Source of the DNA: Mycobacterium paraseoulense
GTDB lineage: Bacteria > Actinomycetota > Actinomycetes > Mycobacteriales > Mycobacteriaceae
NCBI RefSeq assembly: GCF_010731655.1
Contig: NZ_AP022619.1
Coordinates: 5,332,001-5,396,000, forward strand
Direction of reading: 5' to 3'
Length of the DNA: 64,000 bases
Below are positions 8,781-17,997 of the stretch, piece by piece. The notes below the pieces were generated by a model. It ran no database searches. It was not told the DNA's origin and saw only the letters and a program-made list of their open reading frames with translations. How positions within the stretch are numbered: the first letter of the stretch is position 1; the number at the start of each line of letters is the position of its first letter. The translations under genes and the position numbers were made by a program.

Positions 8781-10274
8781 TCAGTTTGCGTGTGTGCCGG
8801 CTTCGGCGGGCTTGCGGCGCCGACGACGGCGCCGGCTGGTCCCGGTGTTGCCGGACGCCTCCGCGGCGGCTTCACCGTTGGTGGCGCTGGCCGCGGCCCC
8901 GCCGGGGTGACTGGTGACCGGTTGGCCGCCGCGGGTGCGGCGCCGCGGCGCGCCGGAGCGGGCACGCCCGGACCGTTCCGTCGTCTGGGGGTCACGCTCG
9001 GCGCTGCGGCGGTGGCCCTGCGGCTTCTTCGGCGCGCCGACGGTGCCGCTCGTCTCGGCGGGGATGCCCAGCTCTTCGTACAGGTGCGCCGAGCTCGAGT
9101 AGGTCTCGGCGGGTTCGGGGCAGTTCAGGCCCAGGGCCTTGTCGATCATCGACCAGCGGGGCAGCTCGTCCCAGTCCACCAGGGTGACCGCGACGCCGGT
9201 CTTGCCGGCGCGGCCCGTGCGGCCGATGCGGTGCACGTAGGCCTGTTCGTCCTCGGGGATCTGGTAGTTGATGACGTGGGTGACGTCGTCGATGTCGATG
9301 CCGCGCGCGGCCACGTCGGTGGCGACCAGCACGTCGATGTCCCCGGACCGGAAGGCCTTGAGCGCCTTCTCGCGGGCGGCCTGGTTGAGGTCGCCGTGGA
9401 CGGCGCCGACCTTGAAACCCCGCTCGGCCAGCTCGTCGGCGACCTTCTGCGCGGTGCGCTTGGTGCGGGTGAAGATCATCGTCGCGCCCCGGCTCTCGGC
9501 CTGCAGCACGCGGCTGACCAGTTCGACCTTGTCCAGGGCGTGGGCGCGGTAGACGAACTGCTCGGTCTTGTCGTGCACCGCCGAGGAATGCGGTGCCTCC
9601 GCCCGGATGTGGGTCGGCTGCTTCATGAACGTGCGGGCCAGCGTGATGATGGGCCCCGGCATGGTCGCCGAGAACAACATCGACTGCCGGTCGGAGGGGA
9701 TTTGGCGGAGGATGCGCTCGATGTCGGGCAGGAAGCCCAGGTCGAGCATCTCGTCGGCCTCGTCGAGCACCAGCACCGAGAGCCCGCCGAGTTGCAGGTG
9801 GCCCTGCTGGGCCAGGTCGAGCAGTCGGCCGGGGGTCCCCACCACGACGTCGGCGCCGGCGCGCAGCGCGTCGATCTGGGGCTCGTAGGCGCGACCGCCG
9901 TAGATGGAGATCACCGACAGCCGTCGGCCGCCCTCGGCGGTCAGGTACTTGGCCGCGGTGGCCAGGTCCTCGGTGACCTGCACGCACAGCTCGCGCGTCG
10001 GCACCACGATCAGGGCACGGGGCGCCCCGTTGAGCGGGCGCGTCGCGGCCTGGGCGGTGATGCGTTGCAGCAGCGGTACGCCGAAGCCGAACGTCTTGCC
10101 CATGCCGGTGCGGGCCTGGCCGATCAGGTCGTCGCCGGCGAGCGCCAGCGGCAGGGTGAGTTCTTGAATCGCGAAGGGCCGCTCGATGCCCTTTTCCGCG
10201 AGGGCGCGCACGATTTCGTCGCGAACGCCGAGATTGGCAAAGGTCAATTCAGTTGTGCTGGTCAGTGTGCTCAT
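8781..10274 (-). CDS. rhlE: DEAD-box RNA helicase RhlE
   Basis: A 497-residue ATP-dependent RNA helicase. In order: Q motif with FAIQ near residue 36, motif I ARTGMGKT near 54-61, PTREL, TPGRLL, motif II VLDEADEML, motif III SAT, then the second RecA fold with TDVAARGID and HRIGRTGRAG. The last 100 residues form a basic, low-complexity tail (SGRARSGAPRRRTR, TSRRRRRRRK) typical of RNA-binding tails. The ATG at 10274 matches the family start (MSTLTSTTELTFANLG); the frame is open further upstream, but those codons show no homology. It likely acts in RNA remodelling at low temperature or in decay. Confidence 0.94.
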   Translation of the reverse strand: MSTLTSTTELTFANLGVRDEIVRALAEKGIERPFAIQELTLPLALAGDDLIGQARTGMGKTFGFGVPLLQRITAQAATRPLNGAPRALIVVPTRELCVQVTEDLATAAKYLTAEGGRRLSVISIYGGRAYEPQIDALRAGADVVVGTPGRLLDLAQQGHLQLGGLSVLVLDEADEMLDLGFLPDIERILRQIPSDRQSMLFSATMPGPIITLARTFMKQPTHIRAEAPHSSAVHDKTEQFVYRAHALDKVELVSRVLQAESRGATMIFTRTKRTAQKVADELAERGFKVGAVHGDLNQAAREKALKAFRSGDIDVLVATDVAARGIDIDDVTHVINYQIPEDEQAYVHRIGRTGRAGKTGVAVTLVDWDELPRWSMIDKALGLNCPEPAETYSSSAHLYEELGIPAETSGTVGAPKKPQGHRRSAERDPQTTERSGRARSGAPRRRTRGGQPVTSHPGGAAASATNGEAAAEASGNTGTSRRRRRRRKPAEAGTHAN

Positions 10275-10522
10275 GCGTGGGTAGGAAGCCTTTCGGTGAC
10301 GTATCGGTTTGTGTCGGTGTTTCTCTGTCGCGGTCACGCGCGCACGAGTTCCGACTCCGAATACGTCGCCGAGTCGCGGGCCCTGCTCTGGGCGGGCCAG
10401 CTGTGCACGCACATTTCGCCGATAGCGGCTTGGTGAAGAAATACAGCCGCTATCTACGTACATGATAGCCGGTCGACCGCTGGGCCCCCGTTGGCGCGGG
10501 GTCCGCCGACTACAGTGTTGCC

Positions 10523-11242
10523 ATGACCCGGCCCTCTTGGCAGCCGTCCGAAGCCGACCTGGAAGCCGACCAGGGGGACGATTCGCCCGCCCCTCGCCTG
10601 CCCGCCGATCACCCCGGCGTCAACGAGTTGTTCGCCGTCTTGGCCTACGGCGAGATCGCCGCGTTCTATCGGCTCACCGACGAGGCCCGGATGGCCCCCG
10701 ACCTGCGCGGACGCATTTCGATGGCGAGCATGGCCGCCGCCGAGATGCAGCACTACGAGCTGCTGCGCGACGCCCTGGAAAGGCGGGGTGTCGACGTGGT
10801 GTCGGCGATGTCGAAGTACGTCTCGGCGCTGGAGAACTACCACCGGCTGACGATGCCCAGCACCTGGCTGGAGGCCTTGGTGAAAACCTATGTCGGCGAC
10901 GCGCTGGCCGCCGACTTGTACCTGGAGATCGCCGACGGGCTGCCCGACGAGATCGCCGGCGTGGTGCGGGCGGCGCTGTCGGAGACCGGGCACTCGCAGT
11001 TCGTCGTCGCCGAGGTGCGCGCCGCCGTGACGGCCAGCGGCAAGCAGCGCAGCCGGCTGGCGCTGTGGTCGCGCCGCCTGTTCGGCGAGGCGATCACGCA
11101 GGCCCAGTACCTGCTGGCCGACCACGACGAGCTGGTCGACCTGGTGGTGTCGGGCACCGGCAGCCTCGGCCAGCTCAGCGCGTTCTTCGACCGGCTGCAG
11201 CACACGCACGACAGGCGGATGCGCGAACTGGGTCTGAGCTGA
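10523..11242 (+). CDS. ferritin-like (MiaE-type) di-iron fold protein
   Basis: A 239-residue helical protein. Glutamates and a histidine spaced like a ferritin-type di-iron site are visible: LAYGEIAAFYRL, MAAAEMQHYELL, LYLEIADGL and SETGHSQFVVAEV. This pattern matches the tRNA hydroxylase-like ferritin-fold proteins annotated at Rv3210c. The role as a tRNA hydroxylase is unproven. It diverges from rhlE across a 248-base gap in which no clear element was recognised. Confidence 0.88.
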   Translation: MTRPSWQPSEADLEADQGDDSPAPRLPADHPGVNELFAVLAYGEIAAFYRLTDEARMAPDLRGRISMASMAAAEMQHYELLRDALERRGVDVVSAMSKYVSALENYHRLTMPSTWLEALVKTYVGDALAADLYLEIADGLPDEIAGVVRAALSETGHSQFVVAEVRAAVTASGKQRSRLALWSRRLFGEAITQAQYLLADHDELVDLVVSGTGSLGQLSAFFDRLQHTHDRRMRELGLS

Positions 11243-11245
11243 CCG

Positions 11246-11965
11246 TCAGCGCGTGCAGGTCGCCAGGCTCGAGTTGGTGGTCGACGCGGCCACCAGCTGA
11301 CCGGCGGCGTTGACGATCGAGCAGTTGAGCCGGCCGTAGAAGCTGGTCGCGACCACCGACGGGTTCTGCACGCCGGGATTCAAGATCACCGCCTTGGTCC
11401 ACGGCAGCGACACGTTGAACTCGGTCTGGGAGTAGCCCTGCCCGTCGGTGTAGACGATGTTCACCAAATCCAGCAGCTGCTTGCTGCCGGTCACGCTGTA
11501 GACGACGGTGCGTGGGTTGAGCGCGGCCGACGGCGGGGGCGTCAGCGTCAGGGGCGGGGCGGCGGTGGGCGTTCCGGTCGGCGCCAGGCTCGCCGAAGCG
11601 CTGGGCGGGGTCAGCGTGGTGACCGTTTCGGGCGGCAAGGGGGCCGTGCGCGTCGGGCTGGGCTGCGCGCTGGGCGCGGCGGAGCTCTTCGTCGTCGCCG
11701 GCGCGGACGTCACCGGCTGCTGGGCCGGCGCGACAGTGGCCTTGGTCGTGGCGCTGTCGCCGCTGTTGATGATGACCGCGGTCGCGATCGCGCCGACGGC
11801 CACGATGGCGCCCACGATCGCCGTGGCCGGGCGCCAGCGCAGCTCGGCCGGCCAGCCGGTCCAGGTGTAGTCGCCCTCGGGGTAGGAGTCGGCTCGGTAA
11901 AGCTCGTCGGTCTCGTCGTCGGGGTAGTCCCGCACCTTGTCGGGATCGGCCAGTGTGGTACCCAT
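11246..11965 (-). CDS. MmpS-like membrane protein with Thr/Pro-rich linker
   Basis: A 239-residue protein with a cytosolic acidic N terminus, one transmembrane helix near 48-70 (AIVGAIVAVGAIATAVIIN), a long Ala/Ser/Thr/Pro-rich extracytoplasmic linker, and a C-terminal domain (VVYSVTGSKQLLDLVNIVYTD to SLATCTR) with the MmpS-type beta fold and two cysteines that could pair. MmpS proteins usually serve an MmpL exporter, and none is nearby. The ATG at 11965 is chosen; the frame continues upstream without a good start. It faces the ferritin-like gene tail to tail, 3 bases apart. Confidence 0.85.
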   Translation of the reverse strand: MGTTLADPDKVRDYPDDETDELYRADSYPEGDYTWTGWPAELRWRPATAIVGAIVAVGAIATAVIINSGDSATTKATVAPAQQPVTSAPATTKSSAAPSAQPSPTRTAPLPPETVTTLTPPSASASLAPTGTPTAAPPLTLTPPPSAALNPRTVVYSVTGSKQLLDLVNIVYTDGQGYSQTEFNVSLPWTKAVILNPGVQNPSVVATSFYGRLNCSIVNAAGQLVAASTTNSSLATCTR

Positions 11966-12171
11966 GGTGCCGAAGTTAGCGATGGGAAAACACGGATCGG
12001 GTTGCGAACCCGGGTGTGAGATCTTCTGCAAGCCAATCGTTACCTGCTCGCGACCGTCGTTTCGCTGACCGCGAACCGCGCGGCGGGGGCCGTCGGGGCA
12101 GCGGGCCCGCCGCGTCCACTAGCCTGCAGCTGACAGGTCTGTCGACTTCGACACCAACGGAAGGGGTGACC

Positions 12172-13189
<1,018 letters not shown>

Positions 13190-13312
13190 TTACTACCCGT
13201 GTGGTTCGCGCCGGTGTCGTCGCCGCCGTCGTCGCTGGCAGAAAGCGTGCCGGGCGGTGCATTCGGGCGCGCCACGGACGGCCGCGCCGGGTGGCTGTGT
13301 AATCCTGGGGAA

Positions 13313-14338
13313 ATGACGTCCCAGCGACCCTCGCGTGGCACCGGTCGAGTTCCGGTGCTGCGCGACGAGTGGCGGGAACCGCTCCGTGCCCTGCGTGACC
13401 CGATCGCCCGCGACGCCGGACGGACCCGGGCCGACCGGGAGCGGCCGCGTCAGTGGCGCAAACAGACCTGGCTTGGACGGTTCGTCTCCACCTACGGCTG
13501 GCGCGCTTACGCGCTGCCGGTGTTGGCGGCGGTCACCGCGGTGGTCGTCTACCAGACGGTGACCGGCACCGCGGCGACGAAGCCCATGGCGAACCAGCCC
13601 ATCCAGAGTCCGCAGGCCATCGGCGAGGTGGGCACGTCGATCATCGACGCGCCACCTCGCGGGCTCGCCGCGTTCGACGCCAACCTGCCCGCCGGGACGC
13701 TGCCGGACGGCGGCCCGTTCACCGAGGCGGGCGACAAGACCTGGCACGTGGTGCCCGGCACCACGCCGCAGATCGGCCAGGGCACCGTCAAGGTGTTCCG
13801 GTACACCGTGGAGGTGGAGGACGGCATCGACCCCACGATGTTCGGCGGCGACAACGCTTTTGCCCAGATGGTCGACCAGACGCTGGCCAATCCCAAGGGC
13901 TGGACCCACAATCCGCAATTCGCGTTCATCCGGATCGACGACGGAAAGCCCGATTTCCGGATCTCACTGGTGTCTCCGGTGACGGTCCGCGAGGGTTGTG
14001 GCTACGAATTCCGGCTGGAGACCTCCTGCTACAACCCGTCATTCGGCAGGGACCGGCAGTCGCGGGTCTTCATCAACGAGGCGCGCTGGGTACGCGGCGC
14101 CGTCCCGTTCGAGGGGGACATCGGTTCCTACCGGCAGTACGTGATCAACCACGAGGTCGGCCACGCCATCGGGTACGTGCGCCACGAGCCGTGTGAACAG
14201 CAGGGCGCCCTGGCGCCGGTGATGATGCAACAGACGTTCTCCACATCGAATAACGACGCCGCCCAGTTCGATCCCGATTTCGTCAAGGCGGACGGAAAGA
14301 CGTGCCGCTTCAATCCCTGGCCGTTCCCGATCGCCTGA
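13313..14338 (+). CDS. DUF3152 protein with zinc-protease-like HEVGH motif
   Basis: A 341-residue protein. Its N terminus is basic and cytosolic, followed by one transmembrane helix at about 64-82 (ALPVLAAVTAVVVYQTV) and an extracytoplasmic domain of the DUF3152 family (FRYTVEVEDGID onward). Near residue 280 it has VINHEVGHAIGYVRHE, an HExxH-type zinc-protease signature with a nearby third histidine, preceded by RVFINEARW. It may be an exported metallopeptidase; activity is not shown for the family. Four cysteines in the domain could form disulfides. The ATG at 13313 follows GGGGAA. It corresponds to Rv3207c, with a longer N terminus. Confidence 0.88.
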   Translation: MTSQRPSRGTGRVPVLRDEWREPLRALRDPIARDAGRTRADRERPRQWRKQTWLGRFVSTYGWRAYALPVLAAVTAVVVYQTVTGTAATKPMANQPIQSPQAIGEVGTSIIDAPPRGLAAFDANLPAGTLPDGGPFTEAGDKTWHVVPGTTPQIGQGTVKVFRYTVEVEDGIDPTMFGGDNAFAQMVDQTLANPKGWTHNPQFAFIRIDDGKPDFRISLVSPVTVREGCGYEFRLETSCYNPSFGRDRQSRVFINEARWVRGAVPFEGDIGSYRQYVINHEVGHAIGYVRHEPCEQQGALAPVMMQQTFSTSNNDAAQFDPDFVKADGKTCRFNPWPFPIA

Positions 14339-14421
14339 CCCCGCTCGATTGCCGTGCACCGCGGCGGCTGCTGTAGTGGGTGTAGACGGACCGCAAATCG
14401 AGATCGAGGAGATGTTCGGGC

Positions 14422-15609
14422 GTGTCGACATCCCAGACATCGCTGCCGCCCCTTGTGGAGCCGGCTGACCAGCTGACCCGCGATGAGGTGTCCCGCTACA
14501 GCCGTCATCTGATCATTCCCGGCCTGGGCGTCGACGGGCAGAAGCGGCTCAAGAACGCGCGCGTGCTGGTGATCGGCGCGGGCGGGCTCGGCGCGCCGAC
14601 GCTGCTGTACCTGGCCGCGGCCGGCGTCGGGACGATCGGCATCGTCGATTTCGACGTCGTGGACGAGTCCAACCTGCAGCGCCAGATCATCCACGGCGTG
14701 GCCGACATCGGGCGGCCCAAGGCCCGGTCGGCGCGCGAGTCGATCGCCGCGATCAATCCGTTGGTCAAGGTGCGCCTGCACGAGTTCCGGCTCGAGTCGG
14801 GCAACGCCGTCGAGCTGTTCGCGCAGTACGACCTGATCGTGGACGGCACGGACAACTTCGCCACCCGGTACCTGGTCAACGACGCCGCCGTGCTGGCCGC
14901 CAAGCCGTACGTGTGGGGGTCGATCTACCGGTTCGAGGGGCAGGTCTCGGTGTTCTGGGAGGACGCGCCGGGCGGGCGCGGCCTCAACTATCGCGACCTC
15001 TACCCCGAGCCGCCGCCGGCCGGCACCGTGCCGTCGTGCGCGGAAGGCGGGGTGCTGGGCATCGTGTGCGCCTCGATCGCGTCGGTGATGGGCACGGAGG
15101 CGATCAAACTCATCACGGGGATCGGCGAATCGCTGCTGGGCCGGTTGATGATCTACGACGCGCTGGAAATGTCCTACCGCACCATCGCGATCCGCAAGGA
15201 CCCCGCCTCGCCGAAGATCACCGAACTGATCGACTACGAGCAGTACTGCGGTGCAACGCCCGATGACGCCGGTCCGGTCGTCACCGGCTCGACGATCACC
15301 CCGCGGGAGCTGCGCGAGTTGCTGGACTCGGGCAAGAAGCTGGCGTTGATCGACGTTCGCGAGCCCGCGGAGTGGGACATCGTGCACATCGAGGGGGCCC
15401 AGCTGATCCCGCAGTCGTCGATCGACTCCGGTGAGGGTCTGGCAAAGCTGCCGCAGGACCGCATGCCGGTGCTGTACTGCAAGACGGGGGTGCGCTCGGC
15501 CGAGGCGCTGGCCGCGGTGCACAAGGCCGGGTTCTCCGATGCGGTGCACCTGCAGGGCGGCATTGTGGCGTGGGCGCAGCAGATGCAGCCCGACATGGTG
15601 ATGTACTGA
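14422..15609 (+). CDS. moeZ: adenylyltransferase/sulfurtransferase MoeZ
   Basis: A 395-residue two-domain protein. The N-terminal ThiF/MoeB domain has the nucleotide loop VLVIGAGGLGAP near residue 50, the DFDVVDESNLQRQ metal loop, and VDGTDNFATRYLVND. The C-terminal rhodanese domain ends with the active loop YCKTGVRS (cysteine near residue 353). It activates ubiquitin-like sulfur carriers (MoaD-type, CysO) by adenylation and then thiocarboxylation for molybdopterin and cysteine synthesis. It matches Rv3206c (also named moeB1). GTG start, with a GAGGAG about 10 bases upstream. The CxxC zinc pair of some MoeB proteins is not evident. Confidence 0.95.
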   Translation: MSTSQTSLPPLVEPADQLTRDEVSRYSRHLIIPGLGVDGQKRLKNARVLVIGAGGLGAPTLLYLAAAGVGTIGIVDFDVVDESNLQRQIIHGVADIGRPKARSARESIAAINPLVKVRLHEFRLESGNAVELFAQYDLIVDGTDNFATRYLVNDAAVLAAKPYVWGSIYRFEGQVSVFWEDAPGGRGLNYRDLYPEPPPAGTVPSCAEGGVLGIVCASIASVMGTEAIKLITGIGESLLGRLMIYDALEMSYRTIAIRKDPASPKITELIDYEQYCGATPDDAGPVVTGSTITPRELRELLDSGKKLALIDVREPAEWDIVHIEGAQLIPQSSIDSGEGLAKLPQDRMPVLYCKTGVRSAEALAAVHKAGFSDAVHLQGGIVAWAQQMQPDMVMY

Positions 15610-15698
15610 GCCGGTACGCCGTGCATATCCGCGGCGACCCGCCGCGCCCGTTTGCCGCGCTCACGATCGCCGCAGCTGGCCTCGTCTAAGCTTCCCGT

Positions 15699-16553
15699 GT
15701 GACAGTCGAACCACCGCCGGAGCATGTGCTGGCGGCGTTTGGTTTGACCGGCGTGCAGCCCGTCTATCTGGGCGCCAGCTGGGAAGGCGGCTGGCGCTGC
15801 GGCGAAGTCGTGCTGTCGCTGGTGGCCGACCACGCCCGGGCGGCTTGGTCTGCCCGGGTGCGGGAGACGTTGTTCGTGGACGGCGTTCGGCTGGCCCGCC
15901 CGGTCCGCTCGACGGACGGGCGCTACGTGGTTTCCGGATGGCGGGCGGACACTTTCGTCGCCGGCACGCCCGAACCGAGGCATGACGAGGTGGTCTCGGC
16001 GGCGGTCCGCCTGCACGAGGCGACCGGCAAACTCGAGCGTCCCCGATTCCTCACTCAGGGTCCCACCGCGCCGTGGGGCGATGTCGACATCTTCATCGCC
16101 GCCGACCGCGCCGCCTGGGAGGAACGGCCGCTGGCCTCGGTGCCCCCGGGCGCCCGGACCGCCCCGCCGACCGCCGACGCGCAGCGATCGGTGGAGCTGA
16201 TCAACCAGCTGGCCACGCTGCGCAGGCCGACCAAGAGCCCGAACCAGCTGGTGCACGGAGATCTTTACGGGACAGTGCTTTTCATCGGCACGGCCGCCCC
16301 GGGGATCACCGACATCACCCCCTACTGGCGGCCCGCCTCGTGGGCGGCCGGTGTCGTCGTCGTCGACGCCCTGTCCTGGGGCGAGGCCGACGACGGACTC
16401 ATCGAACGCTGGAACGCGCTGCCGGAGTGGTCGCAGATGTTGTTGCGCGCCTTGATGTTCCGCCTGGCCGTCCATGCGCTGCACCCACGGTCGACGGCCG
16501 AGGCCTTCCCCGGGCTGGCCCGCACCGCGGCGCTGGTCCGGCTGGTCCTCTAG
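15699..16553 (+). CDS. conserved actinobacterial protein (TIGR02569 type)
   Basis: A 284-residue protein of the mycobacterial TIGR02569-like family (Rv3205c at this locus). The beginning PPPEHVLAAFGLTGVQPVYLGASWEGGWRCGEVVLS and the late segment QLVHGDLYGTVLF recall aminoglycoside-phosphotransferase folds (a HGD motif with N replaced). A kinase fold without proven activity is therefore possible. GTG start. Its stop codon overlaps the stop of the alkyltransferase-like gene on the other strand. Confidence 0.85.
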   Translation: MTVEPPPEHVLAAFGLTGVQPVYLGASWEGGWRCGEVVLSLVADHARAAWSARVRETLFVDGVRLARPVRSTDGRYVVSGWRADTFVAGTPEPRHDEVVSAAVRLHEATGKLERPRFLTQGPTAPWGDVDIFIAADRAAWEERPLASVPPGARTAPPTADAQRSVELINQLATLRRPTKSPNQLVHGDLYGTVLFIGTAAPGITDITPYWRPASWAAGVVVVDALSWGEADDGLIERWNALPEWSQMLLRALMFRLAVHALHPRSTAEAFPGLARTAALVRLVL

Positions 16554-16852
16554 CGCCGGAAGTCGTGACGGACCTCGCCCAGCGCGATCCTGCCGTCGGT
16601 GGCCAGGATGCCCTCGGCGCGCAGCAGCTCCAGCTGCCGGGTGGTCAGATGACGCGCCGGGCGCCCCGAGGCGGTGATCACCCGGTGCCACGGCAGGTCC
16701 GAGGAATCGGTCCGCATGATCCAACCGACGATCCGCGGGCTGGAAAGCCCTGCGGCGGCGGCGATGTCGCCGTAGGTGGCGACCCTGCCGGATGGGATGG
16801 CCGCGACCAGCGCGCGCACCAGCTCGACCTGCTCGTCGGTGACCGGCGCCAC
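16550..16852 (-). CDS. alkyltransferase-like DNA-binding protein (ATL), no catalytic Cys
   Basis: A 100-residue protein with the DNA-binding domain of O6-alkylguanine transferases: a winged helix (ATYGDIAAAAGLSSPRIVGWIM) followed by LPWHRVITASG. The normal PCHRV active site is PWHRV here, so the acceptor cysteine is tryptophan. This makes it an ATL protein, a family that binds alkylated guanine and recruits nucleotide excision repair. The GTG at 16852 gives the length expected for Rv3204. It follows lipV by two bases in the same direction. Confidence 0.9.
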   Translation of the reverse strand: MAPVTDEQVELVRALVAAIPSGRVATYGDIAAAAGLSSPRIVGWIMRTDSSDLPWHRVITASGRPARHLTTRQLELLRAEGILATDGRIALGEVRHDFRR

Positions 16853-16854
16853 GA

Positions 16855-17640
16855 TCAGCGGACCCCCAGCAGCTCGCGCGTCAGCGCGGCCACCTCCGCC
16901 GGGGCGGCGTAGGGCACCATGTGGTTGCAGTCGAAATCCAGCAAACGAAAGTCCGATCCCAACCGTTCCCGCAGCCCGGTGATCAATTGGTCGCTCACGT
17001 ATGGCGGGGAGGTGCGCTTGGCGCGCACCAGGGTCGTCGCCGTCCCGGCCGGCGGGAGCACGACGTCGCGGGCCAGCTCGCTCCAGTACGACATCATCGC
17101 CGGCAGGCTGACGCGCCAGCCGTACCGGCCGCCCGGCAGCTCGATCAGATGCTCGTCGATCTCGGCGTCGAGCAACGCGGGCTCGACGTCCGACCAGGAG
17201 CCGTGCGCCTTTTCCAGGCGCGCTTCCTCGGCGTCGGGGTAGTCGGGCGAGGCCAGCATCGCGTCGGCGATCTCGCGCATCCACTCCCCGTCCAACCCGA
17301 CCGCCGGGTCGAGCAGGAGAAGCGCCGCCACCCGGTCGGGTCGGGTCGCGGCCAGCTGCATGGCGAGGGCGCCGCCGAAGGAGTGCCCGACCACCAGCAC
17401 CGGTGCCTCGGCCTCGTCGTCGAGCAGCGCGGCCATCGCCGCCACGTTGGCGTCGATGCTCCACGGCGCCGCCCACGACGACCGGCCGTGTCCGATCAGA
17501 TCCGGCGCGGCGAAGGTGGTTTCGGGCAACAGGCCGGCCAGCCGCTGCCAGCGCTGCCCGTGACCGGTCAACCCGTGCAAGGCCAGTACGCGCACCGGAC
17601 CCGGGGGCCCGTAGCGGTGCACATGAAGATCCGCGCTCAC
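16855..17640 (-). CDS. lipV: alpha/beta hydrolase LipV
   Basis: A 261-residue esterase/lipase-type hydrolase. The oxyanion segment LHGLTGHGQRW lies near 21-31, the nucleophile elbow GHSFGG at 85-90 (Ser87), an acid probably in LLLDPAVGLD, and the catalytic histidine in NHMVPYAAPAEV near the C terminus. No signal peptide is evident, so it is probably cytosolic. The GTG at 17640 starts at VSADLHVHRYGPPG, which is where homology begins. It is co-transcribed with the ATL gene. Confidence 0.9.
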   Translation of the reverse strand: MSADLHVHRYGPPGPVRVLALHGLTGHGQRWQRLAGLLPETTFAAPDLIGHGRSSWAAPWSIDANVAAMAALLDDEAEAPVLVVGHSFGGALAMQLAATRPDRVAALLLLDPAVGLDGEWMREIADAMLASPDYPDAEEARLEKAHGSWSDVEPALLDAEIDEHLIELPGGRYGWRVSLPAMMSYWSELARDVVLPPAGTATTLVRAKRTSPPYVSDQLITGLRERLGSDFRLLDFDCNHMVPYAAPAEVAALTRELLGVR

Positions 17641-17683
17641 TCGTCGATCGTGCCAGCCGCCGCGACGGCCGTGCGTGGGCGGC

Positions 17684-17887
17684 TCAGCGTTCGTCGTCCC
17701 ACTCGTCGTCGGTGGGAACGACATAGGCCTGTTCGATCAGGTCGGCCTCGTTCGCCTCGCGGTCGGCAACGGTCAGATACTCGGTGTCCAAGCCGGCCTC
17801 GTCCTCGAAGTCGACGGGCTGCAGTTGCTCCGCGGCGTCGCCTTCGGGGGCTTCGTCGTCGGGAAAGCCGCGTTCGACGTCTGTCAC
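17684..17887 (-). CDS. small acidic conserved protein
   Basis: A 67-residue, strongly acidic protein (ending PTDDEWDDER) with no membrane segment or known motif. The GTG start has a good ribosome-binding site (AAAGGTAGG) about 5 bases upstream, and codon use looks coding. It lies 43 bases upstream of lipV, so it is probably the first gene of that small operon, and diverges from adnA. Acidic proteins of this size occur at this place in related actinobacteria. Function unknown. Confidence 0.75.
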   Translation of the reverse strand: MTDVERGFPDDEAPEGDAAEQLQPVDFEDEAGLDTEYLTVADREANEADLIEQAYVVPTDDEWDDER

Positions 17888-17997
17888 GATTACCTACCTT
17901 TCTCACCGTTCGTCGGGCTGCTCGCGGCCTCCAGCGTAGGGGCCGTCGGCGGTTCGGGTCGGGCCGACTTGTCAGACCCTGGTGATTGCATGCAGCC

